DNA of 64,000 nt, taken from Rhizobium viscosum (lineage in GTDB: Bacteria > Pseudomonadota > Alphaproteobacteria > Rhizobiales > Rhizobiaceae). The translations under genes were made by a program, and so were the position numbers. Of the stretch, positions 27,837 to 36,696 are shown piece after piece; within the stretch, counting starts at the first letter, position 1; every line of letters starts with the position of its first letter. The notes under the pieces were generated by a model. The model was not told where the DNA came from. It ran no database searches and was given only the letters and a program-made list of their open reading frames with translations. The stretch is taken from the NCBI RefSeq assembly GCF_014873945.1, contig NZ_JADBEC010000001.1, positions 682,001 to 746,000 on the forward strand, written 5' to 3'.

Positions 27837-30794
27837 TCAGGCCTTTACCACTGTCTGGAAGACCTTGCGGACAGCCTTGGACAGCCGCTTCACCTCACCC
27901 TCCAAAGTCTTGATGTCAGGGCAATCTCCGGCCCGGCAGACGAGTTCGGTCAGGCCCGCGGGCGCCTCCTTCGGATCGAACATCCCATCGATGCAAAGGC
28001 GGATGAGCTGCGAAAGCTCGGTATAGAGGGTAAAAGCTTCAAGGCAGGTATCAAGGTCTGCCGCGCCCATCAGCTTCTCGCCCAGCACCTTCAGGGCCGC
28101 ACCCGTTGTCAGGCCGTTGATCTTGATCTCGACGCCCTTTGCCGGCGCGATCAGGGCCAGATATTGGGCGATGAATTCGATATCGATCACGCCGCCCGCA
28201 ATCAGTTTCAGATCCCAGCCATTCTCCGGTGCCTTCTCCTTTTCGATCAACTCGCGCATCTCGGCGACGTCATGGGTCACCTTGGCGACATCGCGCTTTA
28301 CCGAGAGTACGTCGGCAATGATGCTTTCCGCCTCACCGACAAGGCTTTGGTCGCCGCAAATCAGCCGGGCGCGCGACAGCGCCATATGCTCCCAGGTCCA
28401 GGCCTCCTCGCGCTGGTATTTGCCGAAGGAATTGATGCGGGTGGCGACCGGCCCCTTGTTGCCGGAGGGACGGAGCCGCATGTCGACTTCATAGAGAACA
28501 CCTTCAGCCGTGGGGGCCGAGAGGGCGGCAATCAGGCGCTGGGTGATGCGGGTGAAGTATCGCGTCGCATCGAGCGGTTTTGCGCCGTCGGATTCGATGG
28601 CGGCATCGTCGTAGTCGTAGAGCAGGATGAGGTCGATATCGGAGCCTGCCGTCAGTTCGAAGCTGCCGAGCTTGCCCATGCCGGCAATCGCAATCCGCCC
28701 GCCAGGATAATTTCCGTGTGCGACGCGGATCTCGTTCATGACCGCGTCGAGGGCGGCTTCGATGATGAGATCGGCGAGATGGGTGAAGGCGCGCGCGGCC
28801 ATGTCGCCGTTGATTGCGCCAGTCAGCAGGCGGATACCGATCAGGAAGCGCTGTTCTGACGCGAAGATGCGTAGCCGGTCCAGCACTTCCTCATAGTGCC
28901 GTGCCTGGACAAGCGAGGCCTTCAGCCGCTCGCCGAGATAGTCACGCGTCGGCAGCTCGGCCATCAGGCCGGGATCGAGCATGCCATCGAAGACATGCGG
29001 GCGGGCGGCGATGACTTCCGCGAGCTTCGGCGCCGAGGACATGATGTTCACGATGAGGGAGAGCAGCGCCGGGTTGCTGCCGAGCAGCGAGAAGAGCTGG
29101 ATGCCCGACGGCAGGCCGGAAATGAAGCTGTCGAAGCGCAGCAGCGCCTCGTCCGCCCGCTTGCTTTCGCCGAAGACGCGCAGAAGCTCGGGCGTCAGCT
29201 CCGTCAGCCGCTCGCGCGCCTCGACCGATTGCGTGGCGCGGTACCGCCCGTAATGCCAGGTGCGGATGATGCGGGAAATATCCGATGGCCGTTCGAAGCC
29301 GAGTTTCCTCAGCGTTTCCAGCGTATCGGGATCGTCGCCCTGGCCGGTGAAGACGAGATTGCCTGTCCCGACGGAGAGCTTGGTTTCCTGCTCGAAGAGG
29401 TCGGCATAACGCCGCTCGACCGCCTTCAGCACCTCCACCAGCCGCTCGGAAAAGCTCGGCGTATCGTTGAAACCCATCAGGAAGGCGATGCGCTTCAGCT
29501 CGGCATCGGTTTCCGGCAGGAGGTGGGTCTGCTCGTCGCGCACCATCTGGATGCGGTGCTCGACATCGCGCAGGAACCAGTAGGCCTCCGTCAGCTCGTC
29601 GCGGGTTTCCGCGTCGATCCATTTTGCCCTTGTGAGTTCAGTTAGCGTCTCCTCGGTGACGCGGGAACGCAGAGCCGGCATGCGCCCGCCGGCGATCAGC
29701 TGCTGGGTCTGCACGAAGAATTCGATCTCGCGGATGCCGCCGCGGCCGAGCTTGACGTTGTGGCCTTTCACGGCGATGGCGCCATGGCCCTTATGGGCGT
29801 GGATCTGCCGCTTGATGGAGTGGATATCCGATATTGCCGCATAATCGAGATATTTACGGAAGACGAAGGGAACGAGGCCGCGCAGGAACTGCTCGCCCGC
29901 CGCCAGATCGCCGGCCACCGGGCGAGCCTTGATGAAGGCGGCCCGCTCCCAGTTCTGCCCCCTGCCCTCGTAATAGATCATGGCGGCATCGACGGGGATT
30001 GCGAGCGGCGTGGAGCCGGGGTCCGGCCGCAGCCTGAGATCGGTGCGGAAGACGTAACCATCCGCCGTGCGCTCCTGCAGGATGCGCACCAGCCGCCGCA
30101 TCATGCGCGGGAAAATCTCGATCGCGTCATCGGGATCGGGCACGATGCCGGCCTCTTCGTCGAAGAAGACGACGAGGTCGATATCGGAGGAATAGTTGAG
30201 TTCCGAGGCACCGAGCTTGCCCATGCCGAGAACGATTACGCCGGAGCCTTCGCTGGGAGCGGCGACATTCTTCAGCTTGAGCTTGCCGCTTTTATGCGTC
30301 GACAGCAGCAGGTGATCGATGGCGGCCGTAACCGAGGCCTCGGCAAGTTCGCTGAGCCAGCCGGTTGTTGCGCGGCCGTCGAAGATACGGGCGAGATCGG
30401 CAAGGGCGACGAGGAAGGCCACCCTGCGCTTGACGATGCGCAGCCTGCTCATCACCTGGCTCTCGCCGGGCGTACTTCCTTCGCTGTCCGGTTTCCAGCA
30501 GGCGCGCGCTTCTGCAATCAACGCCTCGATCTGCGGCTCCAGCGGGTCGGTGATGGCAGAGGCAAGGATTGCCGGATCGAGATTGGCGATTTCGCGCAGA
30601 TAGGGAGAAAGCGTCAGGACAGCGGCGATAAAGTCGCGGAGCGCCCCCTCGGCCTTCAGCATCTCGGCGACGACAGGCTCGCTCTTGCCGATATCCTGCA
30701 GGTCGGCAAGCGCCGATTTCAGTTCCGTCTGGCTCAGCGGCCGCAGGAGTCCTTCAGCGACATCCTTCAAGCCGTGGTTCGATTTCGTCAGCAT
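27837..30794 (-). CDS. glnE: Bifunctional glutamine synthetase adenylyltransferase/adenylyl-removing enzyme
   Basis: A 985-residue enzyme of full family length that adenylylates glutamine synthetase under nitrogen excess and removes AMP under limitation, responding to PII and glutamine. It has two nucleotidyltransferase domains: the N-terminal removase with SSDIDLVVFFDEE near residue 200 and the C-terminal transferase with GSDIDLILLYDYDD near residue 723. Each is followed by its helical GlnE domain, and a PII-binding region lies between. Both DxD metal sites are intact. It converges on pleC with 11 bp between stops. It is cytoplasmic and monocistronic as far as can be seen. Confidence 0.96.
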   Translation of the reverse strand: MLTKSNHGLKDVAEGLLRPLSQTELKSALADLQDIGKSEPVVAEMLKAEGALRDFIAAVLTLSPYLREIANLDPAILASAITDPLEPQIEALIAEARACWKPDSEGSTPGESQVMSRLRIVKRRVAFLVALADLARIFDGRATTGWLSELAEASVTAAIDHLLLSTHKSGKLKLKNVAAPSEGSGVIVLGMGKLGASELNYSSDIDLVVFFDEEAGIVPDPDDAIEIFPRMMRRLVRILQERTADGYVFRTDLRLRPDPGSTPLAIPVDAAMIYYEGRGQNWERAAFIKARPVAGDLAAGEQFLRGLVPFVFRKYLDYAAISDIHSIKRQIHAHKGHGAIAVKGHNVKLGRGGIREIEFFVQTQQLIAGGRMPALRSRVTEETLTELTRAKWIDAETRDELTEAYWFLRDVEHRIQMVRDEQTHLLPETDAELKRIAFLMGFNDTPSFSERLVEVLKAVERRYADLFEQETKLSVGTGNLVFTGQGDDPDTLETLRKLGFERPSDISRIIRTWHYGRYRATQSVEARERLTELTPELLRVFGESKRADEALLRFDSFISGLPSGIQLFSLLGSNPALLSLIVNIMSSAPKLAEVIAARPHVFDGMLDPGLMAELPTRDYLGERLKASLVQARHYEEVLDRLRIFASEQRFLIGIRLLTGAINGDMAARAFTHLADLIIEAALDAVMNEIRVAHGNYPGGRIAIAGMGKLGSFELTAGSDIDLILLYDYDDAAIESDGAKPLDATRYFTRITQRLIAALSAPTAEGVLYEVDMRLRPSGNKGPVATRINSFGKYQREEAWTWEHMALSRARLICGDQSLVGEAESIIADVLSVKRDVAKVTHDVAEMRELIEKEKAPENGWDLKLIAGGVIDIEFIAQYLALIAPAKGVEIKINGLTTGAALKVLGEKLMGAADLDTCLEAFTLYTELSQLIRLCIDGMFDPKEAPAGLTELVCRAGDCPDIKTLEGEVKRLSKAVRKVFQTVVKA

Positions 30795-30875
30795 TTGCTC
30801 TCCCTGCCATGCCGCAATGCGACTTTAAACTAGGGTGTCGAAACGAAAGCGCCAATATGAAAATGATCAGGAAAA

Positions 30876-32282
30876 TCAGGCTGCCTTAGCGGGGAAAACC
30901 ATACTGACGGTGAGGCCGGGGCGTTCGGTATGGCCGGGCTCGGTGTCGGACAGTTCCAGCGTGCCGCCATGAAGCTCCATGATTGCTTCGACCAGCGAGA
31001 GGCCAAGGCCGGTGCCCGGCTTGGAGCGGCTTTCATCCAGGCGCACGAAGCGCTTCACTACGTCCTCGCGCCGGTCGGGCGGGACGCCCGGGCCGTGGTC
31101 GGCGACCGATAGGCAGACGCCGTCGGGGCAGCGGCCGAGCTTCACCGAGACGGAGCCTGCTCCTTCGGTATCGGCGGAATATTTGATTGCGTTATCGAGC
31201 AGATTGAAAATCGCCTGGCCGATCAGTTCGCGATTGCCCTGGATCTCGATGCCGGATTCGATCTCGGAGGTCAGCGCCATACCTGCCTCGTCGGCGACGG
31301 GCTCATAGAGCTCGGCGCTGTCGGTGACGATGGCTGACAGTTCGATCGGCGACATTTCGGCGGCGACGGAACCGGCTTCCACGCGGGAAATCATCAAAAG
31401 CGCATTGAAGGTGCGGATGAGCTGGTCGGATTCGGAGATGATGCCCTCCAGCGCGCTGCGGCGCACCCCGCCGTCCTCGATGTCGAGCGCGTCGGCGGCC
31501 TTGTTGCGCAGGCGCGTCAGCGGCGTCTTCAGGTCATGGGCTATATTGTCGGAGACCTGCCGCAAGCCCTCGTTCAGCTTCTCGATGCGTTCCAGCATGT
31601 TGTTCAGCGAAACGGAAAGTCGGTCGAATTCGTCGCCCGAGCCGGCGACCGGCAGGCGCTGCGAGAGATCGCCGGCCATGATCTTCTTGCCGGCATCCGA
31701 CATGCGGTCGATGCGTTTCAGCGCGTTGCGGCCGATGCCGAACCAGATGATGATGGCGCCGAGACCCATGATGGCGAGCGCGATCATCAGCGCCTGGCGC
31801 ACCAGCACGCGGAAGCGTTCCGGCTCGCCTAGGTCGCGGCCGATCAGCACCCGCAGGCCGTTATCGAGAACGAAGATGTTGGCAATCGCCGTATGCCGCA
31901 CCACACCGCTATCGGTATAGCGCTGATACATGAAGGGCACCGAGGTCCAGCCCTGCTCCTCGAAGACGCCCGGCTGCACGGAGGCGACGTTGCCGGCGAG
32001 GATATCGCCCGAGGGGCCTGCAATGAGATAGAGATTGGCGCCCGGCTGACGGGCGCGGCGCTCCATCGTGCGCAGAAGCAGGTTCATGCCGCCGGCATCA
32101 TAGGCGCGCTGGACCTGAGTCACCTCCTGGGCGACCGCATCGCGGATCTGGCCGGTCAGCAGCCGCTCGGACATCGCCGTCACATAGAAGACGAGCGTCG
32201 CGGCGCAGATGGCAAAGAGCAGGATATAAAGTGCCGAAAGGCGGACTGCAGTGGACTTGAAGAGAACCCGGAAACGGCTCAT
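30876..32282 (-). CDS. Sensor histidine kinase of the degP-linked two-component system
   Basis: A 468-residue inner-membrane kinase. TM1 (LSALYILLFAICAATLVFYV, about residues 15 to 35) and TM2 (ALMIALAIMGLGAIIIWFGI, about 167 to 188) flank a periplasmic sensor of about 130 residues. A HAMP domain follows (KRIDRMSDAGKKIMAGDLSQ), then HisKA with the phospho-His in SDNIAHDLKTPLTRLRN near residue 249, and a HATPase (NLLDNAIKYS, DHGPGVP, GTGLGLSLVE). Its start overlaps the response-regulator stop by 4 bp, so the two are cotranscribed. The linked degP-type protease suggests envelope stress or periplasmic conditions as the signal, an inference from context. Confidence 0.92.
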   Translation of the reverse strand: MSRFRVLFKSTAVRLSALYILLFAICAATLVFYVTAMSERLLTGQIRDAVAQEVTQVQRAYDAGGMNLLLRTMERRARQPGANLYLIAGPSGDILAGNVASVQPGVFEEQGWTSVPFMYQRYTDSGVVRHTAIANIFVLDNGLRVLIGRDLGEPERFRVLVRQALMIALAIMGLGAIIIWFGIGRNALKRIDRMSDAGKKIMAGDLSQRLPVAGSGDEFDRLSVSLNNMLERIEKLNEGLRQVSDNIAHDLKTPLTRLRNKAADALDIEDGGVRRSALEGIISESDQLIRTFNALLMISRVEAGSVAAEMSPIELSAIVTDSAELYEPVADEAGMALTSEIESGIEIQGNRELIGQAIFNLLDNAIKYSADTEGAGSVSVKLGRCPDGVCLSVADHGPGVPPDRREDVVKRFVRLDESRSKPGTGLGLSLVEAIMELHGGTLELSDTEPGHTERPGLTVSMVFPAKAA

Positions 32283-32956
32283 CCCTCATCCTTGATCATG
32301 TACCCCGCACCTCGGATCGTCTTCAACAGCGGCTGGCTGAAGTCTTTCTCGATCTTGGAGCGCAGGCGCGAGACATGCACGTCGATGACATTGGTCTGCG
32401 GATCGAAGTGGTAATCCCAGACATTCTCCAGCAGCATGGTGCGGGTCACCACCTGGCCGGCATTCTTCATGAGATATTCCAGCAGGCGGAATTCGCGCGG
32501 CTGCAGCGGGATTTCCTTGCCGCCGCGGCGGACCTCATGGGAAAGGCGGTCGAGTTCGAGATCGCCGACACGATAGACGACATCCTGATCCGGCGTGCCC
32601 TTGCGGCGGCCGAGCACTTCGACGCGGGCAAGCAACTCGCTGAAAGCATAGGGCTTCGGCAGATAATCGTCGCCGCCGGCGCGCAGGCCGGTGACGCGGT
32701 CGTCGACCTGGCCGAGAGCAGAAAGAATAAGAACGGGCGTGTGGATACCCTTGCGGCGCAACTCGCTGATGACGGAGAGACCATCGCGGCGTGGCAGCAT
32801 GCGGTCGATGACAATGACGTCGTAGGTATTTTCCGATCCCATGAAGAGACCGCTTTCGCCGTCGCTTGCATGGTCGGCGACGATCCCCGCCTCACGAAAG
32901 GCTTTCGTGAGATAAACCGCCGCTTCGAGATCGTCTTCGATGATGAGAATCTTCAT
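32279..32956 (-). CDS. OmpR-family response regulator of the degP-linked system
   Basis: A 225-residue response regulator. The receiver domain (MKILIIEDD at the start, phospho-acceptor Asp51 in VIDRMLPRRDG, Lys in YLPKPYAFSE) is followed by a winged-helix DNA-binding domain (LQPREFRLLEYLMKNAGQVV, ending VSRLRSKIEKDFSQPLLKTI). I start it at ATG 32956, the family's usual beginning; the frame is open upstream to 33139, but that part translates an 18-bp tandem repeat and is not credible as protein. An ATG at 33025 would add 23 residues and cannot be excluded. It is the partner of the overlapping sensor kinase and may control degP next door. Confidence 0.93.
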   Translation of the reverse strand: MKILIIEDDLEAAVYLTKAFREAGIVADHASDGESGLFMGSENTYDVIVIDRMLPRRDGLSVISELRRKGIHTPVLILSALGQVDDRVTGLRAGGDDYLPKPYAFSELLARVEVLGRRKGTPDQDVVYRVGDLELDRLSHEVRRGGKEIPLQPREFRLLEYLMKNAGQVVTRTMLLENVWDYHFDPQTNVIDVHVSRLRSKIEKDFSQPLLKTIRGAGYMIKDEG

Positions 32957-33042
32957 GCGGCCGACATTACCCGCCGGTTGCTTTTCGGCAAGGCTCAAAG
33001 CGTCTTCCTGTTGGGGGGAGGTCATTGCGGGCGTCCTTCGTA

Positions 33043-33120
33043 ATTGAAGAATTTGGCATAATTGAAGAATTCGGCAGACTTGAAGAATTTGGCAGCTATG
33101 AAGAATTCGGCAGACTTGAG
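33043..33120. repeat. 18-bp tandem repeat, four copies plus a partial
   Basis: Units start at 33043, 33061, 33079 and 33097, each a variant of NTTGAAGAATTYGGCANN, with a degenerate fifth from 33115. They fill the spacer between degP and the response regulator, upstream of the latter's start. The unit length is a multiple of three, so both strands stay open without being real coding sequence. It may be a length-variable locus or an iterated binding site. Confidence 0.85.
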
Positions 33121-33177
33121 GGTTGGAGCCGCGCGGCATTTGCGCCTGCGCGGCTCCGGTCTTCCAAGGCTAGAAGA

Positions 33178-34737
33178 TCAGCCCTGGCCATTGATAGGAA
33201 GGGCGACGAAGCGGCTGCCGTCCTTCGACTGGATCTGGAACAGCGCGCGGGTGCGGCCGTCCTTCTTGGCCTGGTTGATGACGCGGACGACATCGTCGGC
33301 GCTGGAGACTTCCTGGTTGTTGACCGAAGTGATCGTCTCGCCTTCCTTGATGCCCTTGTCGGCAGCATCCGAATTCGGATCTATGCCGGTGATGGCGAGG
33401 CCCTTGCCGTCATCCGACGGACCGACCGTCAGGCCGAGATCGGCAAGCGCCTTCTCGGAAGCCGGCGGCTGGGCCTGCTCCTGCTGGTCGTTGTCGTCAC
33501 CAGCGGAAGCCTGCTGATCGGCCGGCAGCGTGCCGAGCTCGACGGTTACGGACTGGGCCTTGCCGGAACGCCATACCGAAAGTTCGACCTTGCTGCCCGG
33601 CGTCATCGCACCGATGCGGCGGCTGAGATCGCGGGCATCCTTGACCGGCTCGCCGTTGACGGCGGTGACGACGTCACCCGTCTTCATGCCGGCCTTCTGG
33701 CCGGGCGTGCCTTCCTGAGCGGAGACGACAAGAGCGCCGCTTGCTTCGGAAAGACCGAGAGAGTCGGCGATATCCTTGGTGACCGGCTGGATCTGCACGC
33801 CGAGGTAACCGCGCGAAACCGTACCGTCCTTCATCAGGTCCGCGACGACGTCCTTGGCGGTGGAGGCCGGGATTGCGAAGGCGATGCCGACGCTGCCGCC
33901 CGACGGCGAGAAGATCGCGGTGTTGATGCCGACGACCTGGCCATTGAGGTTGAAGGTCGGGCCACCCGAGTTACCGCGGTTCACGGCCGCATCGACCTGC
34001 AGGTAATCGTCATAGGGGCCGGAGCCGATATCGCGGCCGCGGGCCGAAACGATGCCGGCCGTGACCGTGCCGCCGAGACCGAAGGGGTTGCCAACGGCAA
34101 CGACCCAGTCACCGACGCGGACCTTGTTGTCATCGGCCCAGTTCACGTAGGTGAACTTGCGGCCTTTGCCATCGACCTTCAGCACGGCGAGGTCGGTGCG
34201 CGGGTCCTTGCCGATCAGCTTGGCATCGAGCTCGGTGCCGTCGTTCATGACAGCGACGAAGGCGGAGCCATCGGAAACGACGTGGTTGTTGGTGACGATA
34301 TAGCCGTCTTCGCTAATGAAGAAGCCCGACCCTTGAGCGACCGGACGCAGACGGCCCGGGCCGCCCGGCTGGCCGAAGCGGCGCTGCTGGTTCTGGCCCT
34401 GGTGGCCCTGTTCGCCGAACTGACGGAAGAATGGCTTCAGGGCGTCGGGCAGATCGTCAAAGCCGCGGCCGTTGAAATCGAAGGAGAAGCCGTCGCCATC
34501 ATCGGAGGCCGGCTTGATGCGGCTTTCGACACGGACGGAAACGACAGCCGGAGAAACGGCGTCAACGACATTTGCAAAGCTCGGAACCGAGGGGGACTGG
34601 ACATTGACAGCCTCGGCATAGGAACGGGATATCTCGACAGGGATACCGGTTGCGAGCACGGCGGCTGCCAGACCTGCAACGGTGGATGCCTGAAGCACCG
34701 TTTTAAGGGACGGACGTCCGCGGAAATTTTTCAGCAT
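33178..34737 (-). CDS. degP: Do-family periplasmic serine protease (DegP/HtrA)
   Basis: A 519-residue periplasmic protease/chaperone that degrades misfolded envelope proteins. An N-terminal signal (TVLQASTVAGLAAAVLATG) is followed by a trypsin-like domain with the triad His in VTNNHVV (about residue 149), Asp in RTDLAVLK (about 181) and Ser in RGNSGGP (about 255). Two PDZ domains follow (RGYLGVQIQPV... and LTVGPSDDGKGLAITGI...). A Gln/Gly-rich loop (near residue 115) is typical of rhizobial copies. ATG 34737 follows AAGGAGCTCTT, a good ribosome site; an in-frame start at 34878 is not needed. The two-component pair lies downstream on the same strand. Confidence 0.93.
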   Translation of the reverse strand: MLKNFRGRPSLKTVLQASTVAGLAAAVLATGIPVEISRSYAEAVNVQSPSVPSFANVVDAVSPAVVSVRVESRIKPASDDGDGFSFDFNGRGFDDLPDALKPFFRQFGEQGHQGQNQQRRFGQPGGPGRLRPVAQGSGFFISEDGYIVTNNHVVSDGSAFVAVMNDGTELDAKLIGKDPRTDLAVLKVDGKGRKFTYVNWADDNKVRVGDWVVAVGNPFGLGGTVTAGIVSARGRDIGSGPYDDYLQVDAAVNRGNSGGPTFNLNGQVVGINTAIFSPSGGSVGIAFAIPASTAKDVVADLMKDGTVSRGYLGVQIQPVTKDIADSLGLSEASGALVVSAQEGTPGQKAGMKTGDVVTAVNGEPVKDARDLSRRIGAMTPGSKVELSVWRSGKAQSVTVELGTLPADQQASAGDDNDQQEQAQPPASEKALADLGLTVGPSDDGKGLAITGIDPNSDAADKGIKEGETITSVNNQEVSSADDVVRVINQAKKDGRTRALFQIQSKDGSRFVALPINGQG

Positions 34738-34913
34738 AAGAGCTCCTTCACTTTTTTTCAGACCCTCGTTCCGGCGGTGCCGGACCAGTGATGGACCGAG
34801 ATATAGGACGCCGCACCTTACTACGAACTGTCCAGCCCATGAAAAATTCGTAATGTACCAATATTCTTTTGGTTGCATGCCGAAGGGCGAGATTAATTCA
34901 CCAGACCGTATTT

Positions 34914-34964
34914 AACCGATCGGTTGACAATCGAGATCGCGCCCTGTATTTAACCATATAGTTA
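34914..34964 (+). promoter_or_regulatory. Two operator-like repeats upstream of the ArsR gene
   Basis: GTATTTAACC occurs twice, continued first as the perfect palindrome AACCGATCGGTT (34914-34925) and then as TAACCATATAGTTA (34951-34964, arms TAAC/GTTA). Both lie 15 to 65 bp before the ArsR start, where an autorepressor would bind; their centres are 38 bp apart. The GTTGACA-like word between them (34923-34929) may be a -35 element. Confidence 0.5.
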
Positions 34965-34979
34965 CATACGAGGCCCATC

Positions 34980-35327
34980 ATGCAGACCGACACTCTGAGC
35001 GCAGCTTTCGCAGCCCTCGCAGACCCCACGCGCCGGGCGATCATCGCGCGGCTGGCCGAAGGCGAGGCTACGGTCAATGAACTCGCCGCTCCCTTCGACA
35101 TGAGCCTTCCGGCGGTTTCGAAACATCTGAAGGTGCTGGAAAAGGCGGGGCTCATCAGCCGCGGCAAGGAGGCGCAATGGCGGCCGGCCAGGCTCGAACC
35201 GATGGCGATGAAGAGTATTGCCGACTGGCTGGAGCAATACCGGCGCTTCTGGGAATCGAGCTTCGACCGGCTGGATGGCTATCTTCAAAAGATCCAGAGA
35301 GCGGACGACAGCGGCCCCCGCAATTGA
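34980..35327 (+). CDS. ArsR-family winged-helix regulator
   Basis: A 115-residue regulator of the SdpR/ArsR type. The HTH region ALADPTRRAIIARLAEGEAT, then PFDMSLPAVSKHLKVLEKAG, spans about residues 12 to 60 and a short wing follows (RGKEAQWRPARLEP). No CxC metal site is present, so it probably does not sense arsenic or cadmium. This subgroup is often encoded just before an AHSA1/SRPBCC protein, as here. It starts a four-gene operon (35 to 40 bp gap, then overlaps). Two operator-like repeats upstream suggest autoregulation. The ligand is unknown. Confidence 0.9.
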   Translation: MQTDTLSAAFAALADPTRRAIIARLAEGEATVNELAAPFDMSLPAVSKHLKVLEKAGLISRGKEAQWRPARLEPMAMKSIADWLEQYRRFWESSFDRLDGYLQKIQRADDSGPRN

Positions 35328-35368
35328 CCGTCGACCCCCACATTTTTCAATCACGATAGGGGAATATC

Positions 35369-35845
35369 ATGGCCGATCAGCTATCGCGCCCCACATTGCA
35401 TATGCAGCGGACATTCAATGCACCGCGTGGCCTCTTATGGGCCGCCTGGACCCGGCCGGAAATGGTCGTCGCGTGGCTCGGCCCTGTCGAATGGCCGGCG
35501 GTGAGCGTTGTGCAGGATCTGCGCGTCGGCGGCGCATACAGGGCATGCCTGAAGAATACGGGGGATGGCAGCCTGCTGTGGCAGAGCGGCGTCTACAGGG
35601 AAATCGAGGAGCCGTCGCGTCTCTCCTTCACCTTCCAGTGGGAGGGATCGCATGAGGATGGCGAACCGGTCGTGACACTCGTGACCGTCGTCTTCGAGGA
35701 ACTGGCCGACGGCCGCACGCGGATGGATTTCATCCATGCGGACCTGAAATCCGAAGAGAGCCTTGCCGGACACAGACATGGCTGGGAGAGCACCTTCGGC
35801 AGGCTGGAAAGCTGGATTGCAACTCAGGGAAATCAAAGGGAGTGA
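35369..35845 (+). CDS. SRPBCC (AHSA1-like) domain protein
   Basis: A 158-residue protein with the START/Bet v1-like fold. The opening HMQRTFNAPRGLLWAAWTRP, with the following MVVAWLGPVEWPA, is the standard AHSA1 signature, and FTFQWEG and FEELADGRTRMDFIHADL continue it. Members bind small hydrophobic ligands in a cavity; no enzymatic activity is proven for this group. It is cytoplasmic. It lies 41 bp after the ArsR gene and its stop is followed within 6 bp by the VOC gene, so the operon order is ArsR, SRPBCC, VOC, DoxX. ATG 35369 follows AGGGGAATATC. Confidence 0.9.
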   Translation: MADQLSRPTLHMQRTFNAPRGLLWAAWTRPEMVVAWLGPVEWPAVSVVQDLRVGGAYRACLKNTGDGSLLWQSGVYREIEEPSRLSFTFQWEGSHEDGEPVVTLVTVVFEELADGRTRMDFIHADLKSEESLAGHRHGWESTFGRLESWIATQGNQRE

Positions 35846-35850
35846 GGACC

Positions 35851-36267
35851 ATGAAACTCGTAACGAATCTCGTCTTCAAAGGCGAATGCCGGCAGGCCTT
35901 CGAATTCTACGCCAAAGTGCTCGGCGGTAAGCTGAACGGCATGTTCACATTCGCAGAAGCGCCCGGCGACATGCCCATCGATCCGTCCTACAAGGACAAG
36001 ATCATGCATGCCTGGCTCGATGTCGGCGACCAGTCCCTGATGGGCTGCGACGCCCCTCCCGGATATCAGGAGGACATGGGCGGCTTCAGCGCCACCTATC
36101 ACAGCGAGGATGCGGCGGAAACGAAGCGCGTCTTCGAGGCGCTCTCGGAAGGCGGTAAAGTGACCATGCCCTTCAACGCGACCTTTTGGTCGCCGGGCTT
36201 CGGCATGTTTACCGATCGCTTCGGCACGCCCTGGATGGTCAATACTATTCCTAGGGATCAGCGATGA
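35851..36267 (+). CDS. VOC-family protein (PhnB/glyoxalase-like)
   Basis: A 138-residue protein of the vicinal-oxygen-chelate fold. Features are NLVFKGECRQAFEFYAKVLG at the N terminus, HAWLDVGDQSLMGCDAPPGY in the middle and TFWSPGFGMFTDRFGTPWMV at the end, as in the PhnB/DUF1428-like subgroup. Whether it binds metal or catalyses a reaction is unknown. ATG 35851 has GGGAGTGAGG just before it; an in-frame GTG at 35842 is less likely. It overlaps the following DoxX gene by 4 bp. Confidence 0.9.
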   Translation: MKLVTNLVFKGECRQAFEFYAKVLGGKLNGMFTFAEAPGDMPIDPSYKDKIMHAWLDVGDQSLMGCDAPPGYQEDMGGFSATYHSEDAAETKRVFEALSEGGKVTMPFNATFWSPGFGMFTDRFGTPWMVNTIPRDQR

Positions 36268-36653
36268 ACGATAAGGCCATGATCTGGACCGGTCGCGTAC
36301 TGACCGGGCTTTTCGCGCTCTTCATGCTCGGCGCATCAATCGCCCCCAAGCTTCTGGGACTGCCGATCGCCGAGGAAACGATGACCCAACTCGGATGGCC
36401 TAATGGATATGTGCTGATGATCGGCCTGATCGAGCTGACCTGCCTCGTGCTCTACCTCATCCCGCAAACGAGCGTTTTCGGTGCGGTGCTGATGATGGGG
36501 CTGCTCGGGGGTGCCATGGCGACGCAGATCCGGGCCGGAAGTCCGCTCTTCAGTCACATCCTGTTCAGCATCTATCTCGGGCTGTTCATGTGGGGTGGGT
36601 TGTGGCTGCGCGATCCCACCGTGCGGGCGCTCTTTCCGTATCGGAAGGCTTGA
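36264..36653 (+). CDS. DoxX-family membrane protein
   Basis: A 129-residue inner-membrane protein with four hydrophobic segments: VLTGLFALFMLGASIAPKLL, YVLMIGLIELTCLVLYLI, FGAVLMMGLLGGAMATQI and HILFSIYLGLFMWGGLWL. This is the DoxX/DoxD-like pattern. The family's function is poorly defined; some members take part in redox or thiol metabolism. It overlaps the VOC gene by 4 bp and is last in the ArsR operon. A strong hairpin follows its stop. Confidence 0.88.
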   Translation: MNDKAMIWTGRVLTGLFALFMLGASIAPKLLGLPIAEETMTQLGWPNGYVLMIGLIELTCLVLYLIPQTSVFGAVLMMGLLGGAMATQIRAGSPLFSHILFSIYLGLFMWGGLWLRDPTVRALFPYRKA

Positions 36654-36660
36654 GGATCAA

Positions 36661-36692
36661 CCATTCCGCCGTCGTTTGTCGCGGCGGAATGG
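36661..36692. terminator. Terminator between DoxX and cycL
   Basis: CCATTCCGCCG (36661-36671) pairs perfectly with CGGCGGAATGG (36682-36692), followed by CTCCTTATTTTT. It separates the plus-strand DoxX operon from the minus-strand cyc operon that ends at 36697. Confidence 0.8.
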
Positions 36693-36696
36693 CTCC

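Noticed and set aside
33043..33120. CRISPR-like array
   Set aside because: The units are head-to-tail with no spacers, and no cas genes are present.
32957..33139. N-terminal extension of the response regulator with CRILQ-type repeats
   Set aside because: It is the translation of the 18-bp tandem DNA repeat; response regulators of this family begin at the receiver domain (32956).
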